NCBI GenBank assembly: GCA_037367355.1
Contig: CM074701.1
Location: forward strand, 372,001 to 436,000
Direction: 5' to 3'
DNA length: 64,000 bases
Source: Neoscytalidium dimidiatum
Lineage: Eukaryota > Ascomycota > Dothideomycetes > Botryosphaeriales > Botryosphaeriaceae
The notes beneath the pieces are model-generated. The model ran no database searches, was not told where the DNA came from, and was given only the letters and a program-made list of their open reading frames with translations. The position numbers and the translations under genes were made by a program. Shown one piece after another: positions 35,631-47,526 of this stretch. How positions within the stretch are numbered: position 1 is the first letter of the stretch; each line of letters opens with the position of its first letter.

Positions 35631-36908
35631 ATGGTATTATCAATGCTTCTCGCTCTCAACGCCTGCCCGGCTATGCTCGGCACGCAAGAAGCCATCCGAC
35701 AATCGCAATCCAAAGAGCGCCGTGAAGAGCACCGCGCCCGGCGCTGCAACCTGATCGCCGCGTGCGTCAAGCCATCCATCCGCAGCCGCGAGATCAACGG
35801 CCGCCAAGTCGTTCTGCGCGACAACAAGCTTTACATCGACACTGGCACCGCGCCCGAAGACGTCGAGAACGACCACCTGAACGCCGAATCCGGCCACCCT
35901 TTCGCGGGCTATTTCCTCCCCTACCCAGACTCGGCGCACGAAGGGCTGGTCTCGACGATCACGGATGTCGCGCCGATTCTCAACTGGATTTACATCGACA
36001 GCAACACGTACGAGGTCAAGTACGGCGTGCGCGCGGACGCGCAGCCGCACTTGACTGGGCCGTTCGACTGCACGCGACTGGACCGCCGGTTGACGTGCGA
36101 GGGCTGGGAGGGGTTCGCTGCCGTTGAGGAGTACCCGGCGGTATGGGCGCTATATTTCGACCGCGATGACGACGGGCTGAGAGGGAAAGTCCCATTCGGG
36201 ACCAGAGTGCTCGAGGTCGAACTGCAGCGCAGAGAGAAGAAGATCACGCCTGATGTCATGAGGCAGCAGAAGGCAGAACAAGAGTTGTTGCGGAGGCAGA
36301 TGGATGCGCAGAAGCAGCAGCAAGAAAACGAGAATGCAGAGCAAGGACAAGAGTCGGAGCCGTATTTCGAAGATGAGGCGGAGAAAATGGTGCCTCCGCC
36401 CCAGCAGAGCCCTGAGGAAGATGCGGATGACGAGGATCAGAAAACGGAGGTCTCGGAACCGCAGTCGCTTTCTGTACCGGTTCTCCCCGGAGGAGAAACG
36501 GAGAGTCAGACACCGCAAACGACAGAGGAGCCTTCTGTGGAAGAACGCCAGGAGGGTGAACAGCAGAAGCAGGCACCCAGCCATCAATTCGATGAAATGG
36601 ACTTTGCGAGACTCAGGATTGACAGCAGTGTTAAGCCAGACTCTTCCATCGAGGAGCAAGAGGGTACCGCTGTCACGCCTACAGACACAAACTGTGCTGC
36701 CTCGATCTGGTCGGTGCCGGAAGAGAATTCAAAGTCAGCCAGGAACGACTCGGTCGTCTCGTACGCCACCCCGGACAGTTCAGTCTTGGGCGATGACGAG
36801 GTGGCCGCAGCGGAAGCCGTGTTCAGGCAGAATGACGCTGTCGGCGCGCCGCCATCACCGCCGCAGTCTAAGTACAGGAAGCCGTTTGTTGAGGATTCGG
36901 ATGAATAA
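35631..36908 (+). CDS. Fungal-specific protein of unknown function, acidic C-terminus
   Basis: A single exon encodes 425 residues, unusual here where most genes have introns. The first ~200 residues look folded: a basic helix (SKERREEHRARRCNLIAACV), then beta-rich GRQVVLRDNKLYIDT, PFAGYFLPYPDS, WIYIDSNTYEVKYGVR, and WEGFAAVEEYPAVWALYFD. A long Gln/Glu-rich coiled coil with Pro/Glu/Ser-rich acidic sequence (~205-425) follows. This layout is common in filamentous ascomycetes. I know no experimentally assigned role, and no membrane segment, signal peptide or catalytic motif is visible. Confidence 0.8.
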   Translation: MVLSMLLALNACPAMLGTQEAIRQSQSKERREEHRARRCNLIAACVKPSIRSREINGRQVVLRDNKLYIDTGTAPEDVENDHLNAESGHPFAGYFLPYPDSAHEGLVSTITDVAPILNWIYIDSNTYEVKYGVRADAQPHLTGPFDCTRLDRRLTCEGWEGFAAVEEYPAVWALYFDRDDDGLRGKVPFGTRVLEVELQRREKKITPDVMRQQKAEQELLRRQMDAQKQQQENENAEQGQESEPYFEDEAEKMVPPPQQSPEEDADDEDQKTEVSEPQSLSVPVLPGGETESQTPQTTEEPSVEERQEGEQQKQAPSHQFDEMDFARLRIDSSVKPDSSIEEQEGTAVTPTDTNCAASIWSVPEENSKSARNDSVVSYATPDSSVLGDDEVAAAEAVFRQNDAVGAPPSPPQSKYRKPFVEDSDE

Positions 36909-37610
36909 CAATGGTGACAGCTGTTCTCAGGAAGAACCTGCGCAGGATACCCCTTTTAGAGTTCCTTTCTTTTCTTGTCCGAAATTTTATTATTCTATCT
37001 CGATAAGGGATAGCCATTCTAAATTTTTTTCACTTGCTATACAAAACTTTCTTCATGCTCTGAACAAGACTCAGAGGTTCGAAGCATATCATCCAATAGG
37101 AATGATTCCGACATTTGCATCTGAAAATTGTAAACTCGAGCCATCTACTCGGAACGAAATTTTGCGCCGCCGACAGCCTCAGAGAGATAAAGTGGGTCTA
37201 CCCCCAGCAAGTGCCGGACTTTGCGGCGGCTCCGTCGACGATCACCCGCTCCTCCCTGTACTTGAGACGTGCCTCGTCCTGAGGTAGCGTCTGGGAAATT
37301 CTGAAACTGGGCCTGACTGTCAGGTGAGCAGCCCTATGCATCCTACTATGCGCCGTCTCACTGTGTGCTTCAGACCAGCCACTATCAATCAGCAGAGAAC
37401 CACCCAAGCCATGACGGGCAGACGTGATCACACGTGGAAACCAGGAAAAATTAAAGTTTTGTGGAACGGCGTCGCTCTCCTACACTCTTACTCGCTTTCC
37501 GTCATGTCTCTTCCAGAACCCAAAATATTCTTGTACACAACTTCCTTTCTCGGGCCGAAGACCAACAGGCATTCTGTGAATGCCGCTGAGGGCTGAGCTT
37601 CAGTGACGAC
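36909..37610. other. Intergenic spacer
   Basis: The first 200 bases are A+T-rich 3' sequence. No gene was recognised. Confidence 0.6.
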
Positions 37611-38977
37611 ATGTCTGGTGGTTTCTATGAGCGCTTGAGCGCAATAAGTTCTACCAGCGATGACGCGAATGGGATGGGAGAGCTGGTCGTCGCCGCGCTG
37701 GGCTCGTTTGGGCGCTACTACATCTGCTGGAAGACGCGTTCAGGGGAGTACAAACAAGGTCAGTCAACACCATCTATTCCTCTCAACAACTTGCGAAATC
37801 CACCTCCGCTATCAGCCACCACTGATCGCTGATCGCTCCCCATGTAGAGTCCTCCGGCCTACCCCTCCCCCTCTACGAATGGCTCTTCCCGCCCAATGGC
37901 CAGACTCGCGACTTCCCCACCCTCCAAGTCGTCCTTGGGCACGGAGATGACTTCTTCGCGTCCGACGCGCATGGGAAGGTCGAGCGCAAAGCTACTACGC
38001 CGGACCGCACGTCGTTGTCATCCTCCCCCCAGCCCGCCCCTACCGATACCCCCAACCCATCCCTCGACCGCGCCTCTCGCCGTCGCTCTCGCACTATGTC
38101 AATGGTGGGCCCACCTGTCGGCTTTCGCCTCAGTCAGTCACTGTCATCGGTACCCCCGATCATCGAATCGCCAGTCAGTGGTGGAAGTGAGGCGCTACGC
38201 ACCCGAACAAGTAGGCCGCCCTCCTCATCCTCCTTCGTCCCAGCCCCCCTCGCCCGCGTCCGGACAGAACGAGACTGGAAGCGGCGTCCGCGCAGCATCG
38301 CGTTCGGGGAGGAGGACTTCGCCCCAGAGCTACAAGGACCGCGCGCACGCAAGGCGCGGGGAGGAAGTCCGCCCGTATGCGGTTGCAGATGTCACGCATC
38401 ATCCACGCCGCCACGGTCGTTCCCACCACCGCTACGACCAGCACCATACGCAACCACCGCCATCCAGACACCACCCCCGCCACAAACCACACAACTCCCC
38501 CGCAAACCCACCTACGTCAACGCCGCCATCCAGACCGACCCTCTCCCCCCTTCCCCTTCCCCCCCGCCCCCACGCCGCCGCCGCCCCACCACCTCCTCCT
38601 CCCGACGCGACAGCGGCACCGCCGTCTCGCCCACCCGCTCCGCCCGCAAACGCGCCTCCGTCTCCTCTACATCCTCCAGCGCCAGCGCTTCCGACCACGA
38701 CGGGGACGGCGCGAGCAGCACCGCGTCGCGCAGCCGCCGCTCCAGCGCCGCGGCGACGGACATCACGACGCCGTCGACGTACGGCGGCGTGCCCGTCGTC
38801 AAGGGCAACCCCGTCGTCATGGGCCAGATGCAGAGCTACTTCCGCTCCAGCGGGTACCAGTTGGGGGACGCGCTGCGGCCGGTGAGCCTCGGCGGGGGTG
38901 GGGCCGCGTTCGGTGGGGTGGATGGCGGGCTGGTGTTGGCGTGGAGGGAGGTGTTGGATCGGAGGAGGACGGTGTGA
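37611..38977 (+). CDS. Fungal-specific protein, conserved N-terminus and disordered tail
   Basis: Two exons (37611-37758, 37848-38977; intron 89 nt) sum to 1278 nt, giving 425 residues. The folded part is short: GELVVAALGSFGRYYICWKT, then LPLYEWLFPPNGQTRDFPTL and VVLGHGDDFFASD (1-85). The remainder is Ser/Pro/Arg-rich and disordered, with a CGCRCHA cluster. A short conserved-looking end (GVPVVKGNPVVMG and MQSYFRSSGYQLGDALRP) precedes the C-terminus. I do not recognise the family. The codon use is G+C-rich and Pro/Ser-heavy from 38400 on, producing long shadow frames on both strands. Confidence 0.75.
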
Positions 38978-39756
38978 TGATGGGTTGGGGGTGATAGTAG
39001 GGAGGTGGAGGAAGGTTGTTGCTGTTGTTGTTGGTAGGGGGTGTGTGTCGTTGACGTTGTATTATTAAAGGAATCTTAGAGGGGAGAGTCGTCTGCTGAA
39101 GCGCTTCCGAAGGCATCCTACTCTTGCAGTTTGACGACGAATGCACGCGGGTAGAGATGCTGGAAGATATGCTCCATATGCAATGTACTCGGACCATGTG
39201 TTTCCGCTTTTGAGCTTTGTTCATGGAAGAGCACAACCGTCTGAAAAGAAGACCCTGGCAGGGAACAGTTTCAGAATGTGTAGAAATTCGGACTCGAGAA
39301 ACTACAAAGAAATTGATATGATACGACGTGCGGATTGCGCCCGTATCTTGTAAGATATGAATCCTTCCTTAGAGAGCATAGGTTAGCTCTCATCCTTCAA
39401 CGGCCATGTTCCTCATCCAAACGTGATTATCACCGTAGAATCTGAGCACAAATGATTAGTTTTTGAACTCATTTCTCATATGTTTTGGGAGTGATGATTC
39501 TGCACTTGTGACGGACGACTCACACGAACCCGGTGTGTCCAAAATGAGAAAACAAGGTAATAAATACGTTGCGTAAAATGCTCATATGAACAAATCGGCG
39601 TGGAACTGCCTTTCTGAACTTAAGAAAACTCCTGCTGATTTTTTTCATAAGCAAAATTTACAAGAGCCCAAAAATTATCACGTCGAATAAAATGAGTCTT
39701 TGCTTATAGATCCAAATCAAAACAGAAGGACCAAGTAAATAGAGCGCGAATTATGA
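38978..39756. other. Intergenic spacer
   Basis: A+T-rich sequence separates the G+C-rich unknown gene from the decayed gene. No gene was recognised. Confidence 0.6.
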
Positions 39757-42180
39757 CTACTGGCTCATCAACCTGAAACTCTCTACAGCAATAATCCTCT
39801 CTCTCCCTACAAGTACCCCTTGTCTACCCATCGATGCGAGATACCCCGGAGGATGATGGTTACTTGTGTTTTCCCTTGTTACTGCAACTCTTAGACAACA
39901 CTGAATGCATTCTCTTCCTTGCACTAGACAAGTGTACTCTGAAGTCCGATTGCATGCCGGTGCTATTGCAGCACAGCGGGTCAATGTCTCACCCCCCACC
40001 ACCAGGATCTCCCCCTGAAATATGTTTAGCGATTGACATTCCGCAGATGATACGTCTTCACGAACGACAGTGCAGTCTTTTCCTTTGCAGTAAGCCGAGC
40101 CGTTTGCCCTCTTGACCCAGTCGGTGAAGTGTGCTGCTTTCACACGTACAGTGTGTCGAGATAACTGAGGATTTATTAGCTCCAAGCAGATCTCGAGGTC
40201 GGCGGCAGTTTTGGAAATTTTGATATTAATGTCTGAATAATGCTTGATGAACTTAAGCGTCTCTTCGGCAAAATTTTCATCTGGCCGTCGGTCATCAACC
40301 ACGTGGAGAAACAAGCTCCCTTTATGTTCAACAATGCCTGAAATGACAGGAATCTTTCCAATTGCTTCAAGATCATCATTCAAGCGTTGGAGGATCTCCA
40401 TGTGAGCACAGATTCCGGCAGAACATACAGCTGGTGAGTGCAGAGTCTTTGGACCGGTCGTCTCAGTTTGATAACCTGCAAAGAGCTCGACGCATAGCAA
40501 CGTAGGACTCAGATCCGGCCAACCCGGTCCATCCCTATATGAGAATGCGAAAGGGCCGAGATGCTTCGAAGTGGCTGCATGTACAGTCCGTATGTCGGGT
40601 GTTTCCCATTGGACAGTGGACTTCGCCTCCTACGTGCTTGGATCCGATACAAGCTCTCCAGCCCAATACGCTGTGGATATAGGTCAGGCTCAACCACAAT
40701 AGACGAAAGTGCATCACTGAGGGCCTGTGTAGTCTCGACAATGACCACACAGCTGAACCTTTCAGTGTTTGAGCTATATTCCTGCTGTTTTTGCAATAGG
40801 GCAGCGCCTATCTGCACAGGTGAGTGTCAGTTTGGCAACCTGAGATTCGTAAGACGTCTTAGCGTCTGTAAAGGATAATGAAGCTGCCTCCTCCATTGCT
40901 GGACGCAGTTGTGCCAGCTCTGGGAGCCAATCGAGCATATCGTGCACGAAACGCATCCCGTGTGATGCCGACACGTAAGTCCTCCATTCTGAGAAGAGCT
41001 CCAGCGGAACACCCGGCTCCGCTGCCATGACGCCTCGAAAGAGTTGAGCAGCGCTTCCGAAGAGAGTTCCCAAGCTTTGACTTTCGTTGGTGATCAGGAA
41101 CTCGAAATGTCCGCCAAATGTTCTAGAAAGAACTGGGGACCACCGAAGACGGCTGCTGGTGGCTATTATGGAGTGCCTACATGGACGCAGCATAATTATC
41201 TCCGTCGCATCTTCCAAGAGGAATGTCTTGCCGACACATTGCAACTCGCGCAATCGTGATTCGTCATAGGTACCAGTTGTACCTGTACGACTGAAGACGA
41301 ACGTAATTTGGGCATCCTGGTCCTAGCATGTCTGGTACTGTAAACGACCCTCTGCACTCCAAAGAGTTATCCGCAGGCTAAATAGCCACTCTGCTACTGC
41401 AGCAAGCCAGGCGAAATCGTTGGTTCCGATGACTGTAACCGCAGCCATACGACCTTTTCAAACCGCCCCAATAGCTTCAATGGTTTCAGCTATAGATTTC
41501 GGCTTGAGCAATTGTTCCGCGTTGCGTTAGTTGTGTCCGAATAAGATGAGAAAATGGCGATATACCAGCAGTCTGGCTTTGCCTGTGAAAACATCTTCTA
41601 GCACTTCTCCAAATCCTGTCCTGGAGAAACTCCTGGCACAAGCAGTTACCAACGCTTTCCACTGTATCACTGATGGCGTTAAATGTGACGGGGCATCGAC
41701 AGTTTTGACAAGGCAGTGAAAGATGTCTGGAGCGAAGTCTGGATGATAGAATTCAGACAGCACTCCGCACAAGGCCAGACACATGAGGCCTTGTTCAGCC
41801 GATGGTATGCTACTTAAAATATGTCTGAATCCGAAACCAAGCTAAAGAGCGTCTCCCATGACCCCATGGGATGACAAATTCGCTAGCGACCGGCATACAT
41901 TCTCATGACCGCTCGTGGATAGTTCGAACTGCGTGCAAACAACCTCCCCAACTTGTACTGTGTACTGGTCCACATTGGCGGCGGAGTGTCTTGCAAGAAG
42001 ATCGACTACGAATTGGACGTTCCATCATGCTATCTGACCTCAGTTGATAGTATGTTGGAATACCCTGCCACCGTTTCCTTGACTGTATGGCTGAAGAGTC
42101 ACTGCAGGCTGTTGAGGGTATCCGCTGATTGCTTCGTTATTCAGGCTGTTGATAACCTGTGTGGGAAAGATAACTAAAAA
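39757..42180 (-). pseudogene. Decayed fungal-specific gene with four in-frame stops
   Basis: Reading the minus strand in one frame from ~42000 to 40774 gives continuous protein-like sequence (VVDLLARHSAANVDQYT, LTPSVIQWKALVTACA, MAAVTVIGTNDFAWLAAVAE, LQCVGKTFLLEDA). It is interrupted by TAG 41844-41842, TAA 41529-41527, TGA 41460-41458 and TAG 41325-41323. All four stops are in the same frame, and the sequence resumes directly after each, so they are point mutations, not introns. Each is explained by C-to-T at a Gln or Arg codon. Further 3' the frame changes between about 40800 and 40500, and a 247-codon frame (40500-39757) supplies the end. The type is a large fungal-specific protein of unknown function. 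It lies about 450 bases downstream of the STAND-type gene in the same direction. Confidence 0.7.
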
Positions 42181-42630
42181 AAAGGTCTGGTCAGACATAA
42201 GGCTGTGAGAACGCGCACGGCGGGAGACGCCCTTTTTATTGCTACAGCATAGCAGATATCATGTCCGATTGATTTTGGCGAGTGCATACCCTCCTGTCTA
42301 ATTGGCAGGCCTTACTCACCGGCCAGCGCATGATGAACTCAATTGGCACCAATTGTCGAATAGAGTCCCCATCTCACGTAGTACGATATTGGTGTCACGT
42401 AGGCCTTGGTCCTCCGTCTAAGCCCACAAATATGAGAGCGGCCAGCCTTTTCATCCCACCAATACAGTATTCAATAGTAGCGCCTCTGAGCAGGGAAATT
42501 ATCTGATATCCTGTACTTCGGAGAAGTTTGAGAAAAAGAATGTAGATGCTGAGGACAATCTCTATGTATCTGAACTGGCAGATTGCCGCCCGCGGTACCA
42601 CCTCGAATGAACTGGAATACGTCGGGGCAC

Positions 42631-45088
42631 CTAATCCTGTGCCGGGCTTCCTGCTCTTGCTTCGGAAGAAGTGATATTCTGCGCCCGCAGCGGTTGGCTG
42701 ACGTGGAGTCGGTTTCGCCCGGGTATATTACCGGAGTGTAGCGGTTGGCGAGGGCCAACCACGCTCTTGCGAACGATTCGTCGTAAGCACGCTTCACGAA
42801 GTTCGAATGAAGCCTCCACGAATTTGGCAATGTCGCTCTAGACAATTATAACAGTTCATCAGTCACGTCAAGAAGAAGAGGGGAGTATGTGCTTACAAAT
42901 TCCAAATCCGGATCCAAGAAGTAAAACGCAGGATCGTCATCCGCAAAAGGGACGTCGCGAAAGTTGAGGACATCTTCTTCTAACCATTCTTTGCCAATGG
43001 CAAGGTACTTAGAGCTCTCTTCTTCGGACGGAGCAACAAGGGAGGGAATCTGAGGTGTGTAGTCCGGACGAAAGAAGTAGACATGTGCTGGCGTGTTGCC
43101 GACGAACCAGGTCTGTCCAGAATCTGGTAGAGTAAGCTGAAGTTCACTGCCATTCCAAAGAGAGCATTTACCTGAACCTCGAACATAGATGATTTGGACA
43201 CCGGTTTCCAGCAACGAAGTCATGAGTTCGCTGCACACTGTCATCCCGGAGGAATCCCAGAGCACCGATCCCGATACGAATTCGTCCCGCTCGAGAGCCA
43301 CTTCCTTGACGTCTCCAGAAATCTGATTGGAAAATTTTCCATACTTGCCAATGCTTAAATTAAAGAAGGAGCTCATGCCAAGCCTCTCTAGTGTTTCGGC
43401 CATTTTTACCGTCTTGGGTGAAGCATATCTTTCTTCCACCGGAAGAAGTATCCTTGGTAAGGAAACTCGCGGTTCAATGGTATCCTTACTTATTACGAAA
43501 GACCTTGCGGGTACAGAGGACTCTTTTCCTTTCCTGGTTTCAAAAGGGCTGTCATCACGCGTAGTCAGAATAGTCCTTCTGCCGAAGGTGTCTTTCACAG
43601 TCCTGATCGTATCTCCACGACTGTTCCCGTACGCAAATGAGGACCCGAAGTAGATCTCAGCCGGTTCGGGAATTGAAGCCCTCCGATCGCTAGAAGTATG
43701 ATCATTGAGGCTCATTCTACGTCCAAGGTCGAAGTCTGAGTCTCGATTTGTTTCCTTTCGTCGCGGTTCCTCGTAATCTTGCTCCCAACGTCGGCGTTCA
43801 GTTTCCTCGTTGCGAGTCAGGTTATCGAGCAATATTCTTTCCTCATCAGTGATAGGCGGTGGTGACTCTCGTAACGGTGATTCTGGAGGTGGTGATTCGC
43901 GAGGCGGTGGAAGCAAGGGCGTAGGGCGATGAGTACTCTCACCATCAGACGGGGGTTCTAACAATCGGAAATCATCGGTGTCGGAGTCACTTGTGGTAGG
44001 ATCAAAATCTGTCGCATGTGTTTCCAGCTCTCCTCCACTGTTTTCAATTTCGTCCAAAGAAAGATTTGTCCAAGCATGCAGAAGACCATCCAAGACGGCC
44101 GATGCGTTGATCTTCCAGCTTCGGCTGAGTGAACTGGCGATGTCAGATGGGTTGACTCCATTCTCCCTCGGATCCTGGCTACTTCGCGGTGTATCTAGAT
44201 TGGATGGTTCTGAAAGCTGTGCTGACTGCTCTTCGACCGGGCTTTCTTTGGTTGTGCTGTCGTCTGAAGCCCTTCTCGCGGTATCATCCCTTCCTGGCGA
44301 TGCATGATCAGTGGGTCCAAGCGAGTCTTCAAAGCCTGATCTGTCATCAGCGCTTGGTGTTGATGTGAAAACGAGCCTGAAAAGCCATATGGCCATCTTG
44401 TCGGCAACCAATGTCTCCGAAACATGCCACGACTGCACTTGCGCAGCATTGTGGGATGCGTCAAGACGTTCTTTGTTTCGCTTATCCTGAAGCCGAAGCG
44501 CAGTTTCGCGGTTCTGCCGTATGACAGCTTCAGCGAGTTTCCGAAACCTGTTGGGTCGCCTCGGAGGCAACGCAGCGGAGGAGTCGGAAGAAGGCAAGAG
44601 AAGCAAGGGCCTGTGCGCGGGTCAACAATTATCAAGCCTCCAAACCATCGCAGCGAAACCTACTGTTCTTTCCTCTGGTCGATGGCAACTCGCATAGTCA
44701 TTAAGTGGATAGACAGCGCCGATTTCAAAGCCTCTACCCTATCCAACATTCTTGCCACTTTCTTGCTTTTGAATAAGAATTTGAACCGGCCTCGTTTTCC
44801 TTTGAACTTGATAAGCGCCTCCACTTTGACTTTCAACTTGATGAACGAATCAAGTATCGATTTCGCATTGTGCAGAAATTTCTGATTATATATTCCCTGC
44901 CCAGTCTCGAGAACATCCCTGAGATCCTCGAAGATGGAGGCAAGAAACTGCATCTCCTTCGCCAGCTCCGCAGTCTCTTCCGGAGCACTGACCACCGTGT
45001 CAACGACATCAAAAAGTGCGACGGACAACTGGACTCCAGCAGCAGCGGCTCCGATGACACCAGAAATTATGGAGAACGGGTCAGGCAT
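42631..45088 (-). CDS. Protein with fungal STAND-type N-terminal domain, no NTPase
   Basis: Three exons (45088-44664, 44610-42897, 42837-42631) sum to 2346 nt, giving 781 residues. The N-terminus (MPDPFSIISGVIGAAAAGVQ through a helical ~140-residue domain) is the type found at the start of fungal NLR/STAND proteins. No P-loop or NACHT motif follows. Instead there is a Ser/Asp/Pro-rich linker (~170-430) and a globular C-terminal region with FFNLSIGKYGKFS, MTVCSELMTSLLETGVQIIYV and a Cys/Trp stretch. If the last 59-nt intron (42838-42896) is not removed, translation ends at 42846 with 729 residues; the spliced form adds SDIAKFVEASFELREACLRR. The role is unknown; relatives are discussed in heterokaryon incompatibility and innate-type defence. 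Confidence 0.75.
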
Positions 45089-45567
45089 TGCGAGTTGGAA
45101 TGAATGGTTGGAAGTCTTGTTCTGCGGCTTTCTGACGAGGCTGAACTTTCAGCTTTCCATCGCTCTCGCCCCCACTCAGGTTGCACGCATCACTTATGCA
45201 TGATATCAGAGGCGCATGTAACTAATCTACAAGCGGGTGTAGCTTACGGAATAAGGTTGCCTTCTCGACAAAGTGAAAATTGCCGTGATACAGTCATTCC
45301 GGCGGTAGGCTCGAGGGAAATTGATGAAGGAAACAAACGCCACGAAGTAAGGACGCCAATTTTATTGTAAGGCTATCATCTTTACTAAGATCTTCGTCAG
45401 TATAAGAGTGGATGTCGGAGACCGTTCTTGGTCCCATTAGAGATAGTTTTATCTACGTTCGTGAAAAGCTCCCGGCCATTGATTGGTTGGGAAGACGCTT
45501 GATATGCTGGACGCGCACACGTGGTGATGCCCCAGCGTCGTAGTAACTACAATTTCTCCATTACTAT
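45089..45567. other. Intergenic spacer
   Basis: It lies between two minus-strand genes and includes the promoter region of the STAND-type gene. No feature was recognised. Confidence 0.55.
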
Positions 45568-47124
45568 CTACCAGAGCATAAAGACAGCTGACAACGCAAC
45601 AAAAAATCTCCAATCACGTGTGCCCAGAGTTGCTGTATTCGACGATACTATATCTGTCATGCCCGCTGTTACCTGAGCACTGCCTGTCAATGTTCCACCA
45701 GCACAACTCCTTGTTCCAGTCGCAAGAACAGAACATTCAGACGACTGGGCTTTACCTCCGATCTCGCCATGATCCTCTTCACCAGTCCCGCCGTTCGCTT
45801 CAGGCCCGTTTGTGCTGATTGCCAGCGACGCGGCGCTCGGGGAAGCCCCAACAGCACTGCCAAAACTCGTCGCTGACGCCACAGCGTCATGATTATGTTG
45901 GCTGGACATCGTCAAAGTCGGGATGGGCTGGAACGTGCGTTCCGCAACCGTGTCTCCCTTGTCTTCTGCCGGGCCCAGGATAATGGTTTGACCGGCCGTA
46001 TTGGTTGTAAGGGAGAGGACTGTATCTCCTGGTAAGGTGAAAGCACCGAGGGCAGTAAGCGATACTCTACTGCTTCCGAAAATGAGATACGGCGCTTGTG
46101 AATGGCCTGAGCTGGGCTGTCCAACGCGGTAAGAGCCGAGAGTTGTGAGGATAGTTGGCGCTGTGGTCAATGTCGAAGCGGTAACTCCGTCACCCTTAGA
46201 GAGTGCAAAGTCTGTCAAAGTCCGGATTCTGCTTGGTGCTGACACCGGCGCATCTCGATCATCTGTGGCGATGCTACTGCCATGAACTCCGTGTGAAGCA
46301 GGCAGTAGCGACGTGACTAAGCTGCTGGTTTCTGTTGGATTTCGTTCCGCAGTAGCCGAAATATGCGGGCGTGCTGTAACTTCCGTATGCTCAGTTACTG
46401 CAGAAGACGCTGGTGAAATTTCTATTGCTGACGTAGCCTTGCTGGTAAAAGTACTAGCCGTCAGGGAGTCATCTTCGTACTCTGTCATTGATGCGGTGAG
46501 GAATTTCGCCGTCGTGAGATGGCCAACCCCACGTGTCCTTGTGAAATCACAACTTTGATTCGTAGCTTTGATACTTGATTTGGTGTCGTAGGATGCTGAA
46601 GTGTTGTTGACAGCCTTGAAGAGCATTCCTGGCCATCCGTATTCTACATCTGGGTACGACATACAATAGATATGAGTTTATCTGCCTCAATGGTAAAAGT
46701 GGTTAAGTCTTACAAAGTGTGGTTGTCCGAAGTGTTTTCCTGAAAAGTATCCTCGGCTGCGACGATGCAGATGCGAGTCGATTGCTTAGTGACCATACCG
46801 GATGTGGACGCCTCCGGTTGTTCAGCTGTTTTAGTGATATAGTGAGTTGAATTTGAATGATTGTTGATCTTATTGTTAGAAGTTAGCAGAAGAGAGTTAA
46901 ATACATCAGTAGTATCTCACAATAGTCACAATCGTATATGCTGTCATCGTAGTTGAGACAGCGTTGTGTGCCCATGATGTATAGGTCGGCCAGGCCACAG
47001 TGCAGTATGCCTGGCAGCTCCCATTTTCATAGAGTGCAGTTTGATGGTTTGGTGGCGTTTGAGCAGATACCGATGAGACTATTGCGGGTACCAATGATAT
47101 GTACAAGAGCCAGCTGAAGTGCAT
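45568..47124 (-). CDS. Ser/Thr-rich secreted protein, probable GPI-anchored surface protein
   Basis: The model with exons 47124-46921, 46868-46799 and 46649-45568 is in frame (1356 nt, 451 residues). A signal peptide (MHFSWLLYISLVPAIVSSVSA) precedes a short Cys-containing segment. A long Ser/Thr/Ala/Pro-rich stalk with several N-x-S/T sites follows, then a hydrophobic C-terminal end (FFVALSAVFMLW) after small residues, as in GPI-anchor signals. The second intron (46650-46798, 149 nt) was chosen because the alternative donor at 46713 puts the last exon out of frame. Splice positions in this part are therefore less certain than elsewhere. Such proteins sit in the fungal wall or plasma membrane; the precise role is unknown. 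Confidence 0.6.
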
Positions 47125-47526
47125 CTCTATCACGAGTTCTTATTTTGTGCAAGGAACACACGATGTAAATGGTAATGAGTGCGTCTATGGAGGAACAGCT
47201 CCATTTTATACGTGACATTAATCTCAAAGGATTGAGCTGAAGAGTTGATGCATAACCATAGACTCACTTTTGTACGACAAGAGGTTCCTGAAATAGATTT
47301 TTAAGGCCATTGGCGTACTCATGTGCCACCCTGAGCCACCTCATAAGGCTGCCAAAAGCCACTGTGTACAACCTACTTCTGAGTCAATTTCTAGCCAGCT
47401 GGCAGTGGCACCATTTATTGAATCCAGCGCAAGCAGATTCCGCACGTGTCCATGGTTTTGCCCATCCATTGCTTTGTGAAAAAAGAGACACAAAATGTAT
47501 ACCACTCTCTTTCCAACGTACCACGG
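47125..47526. other. Intergenic spacer
   Basis: Contains the 5' region of the surface-protein gene and the 3' region of the next minus-strand gene. No gene was recognised. Confidence 0.6.
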
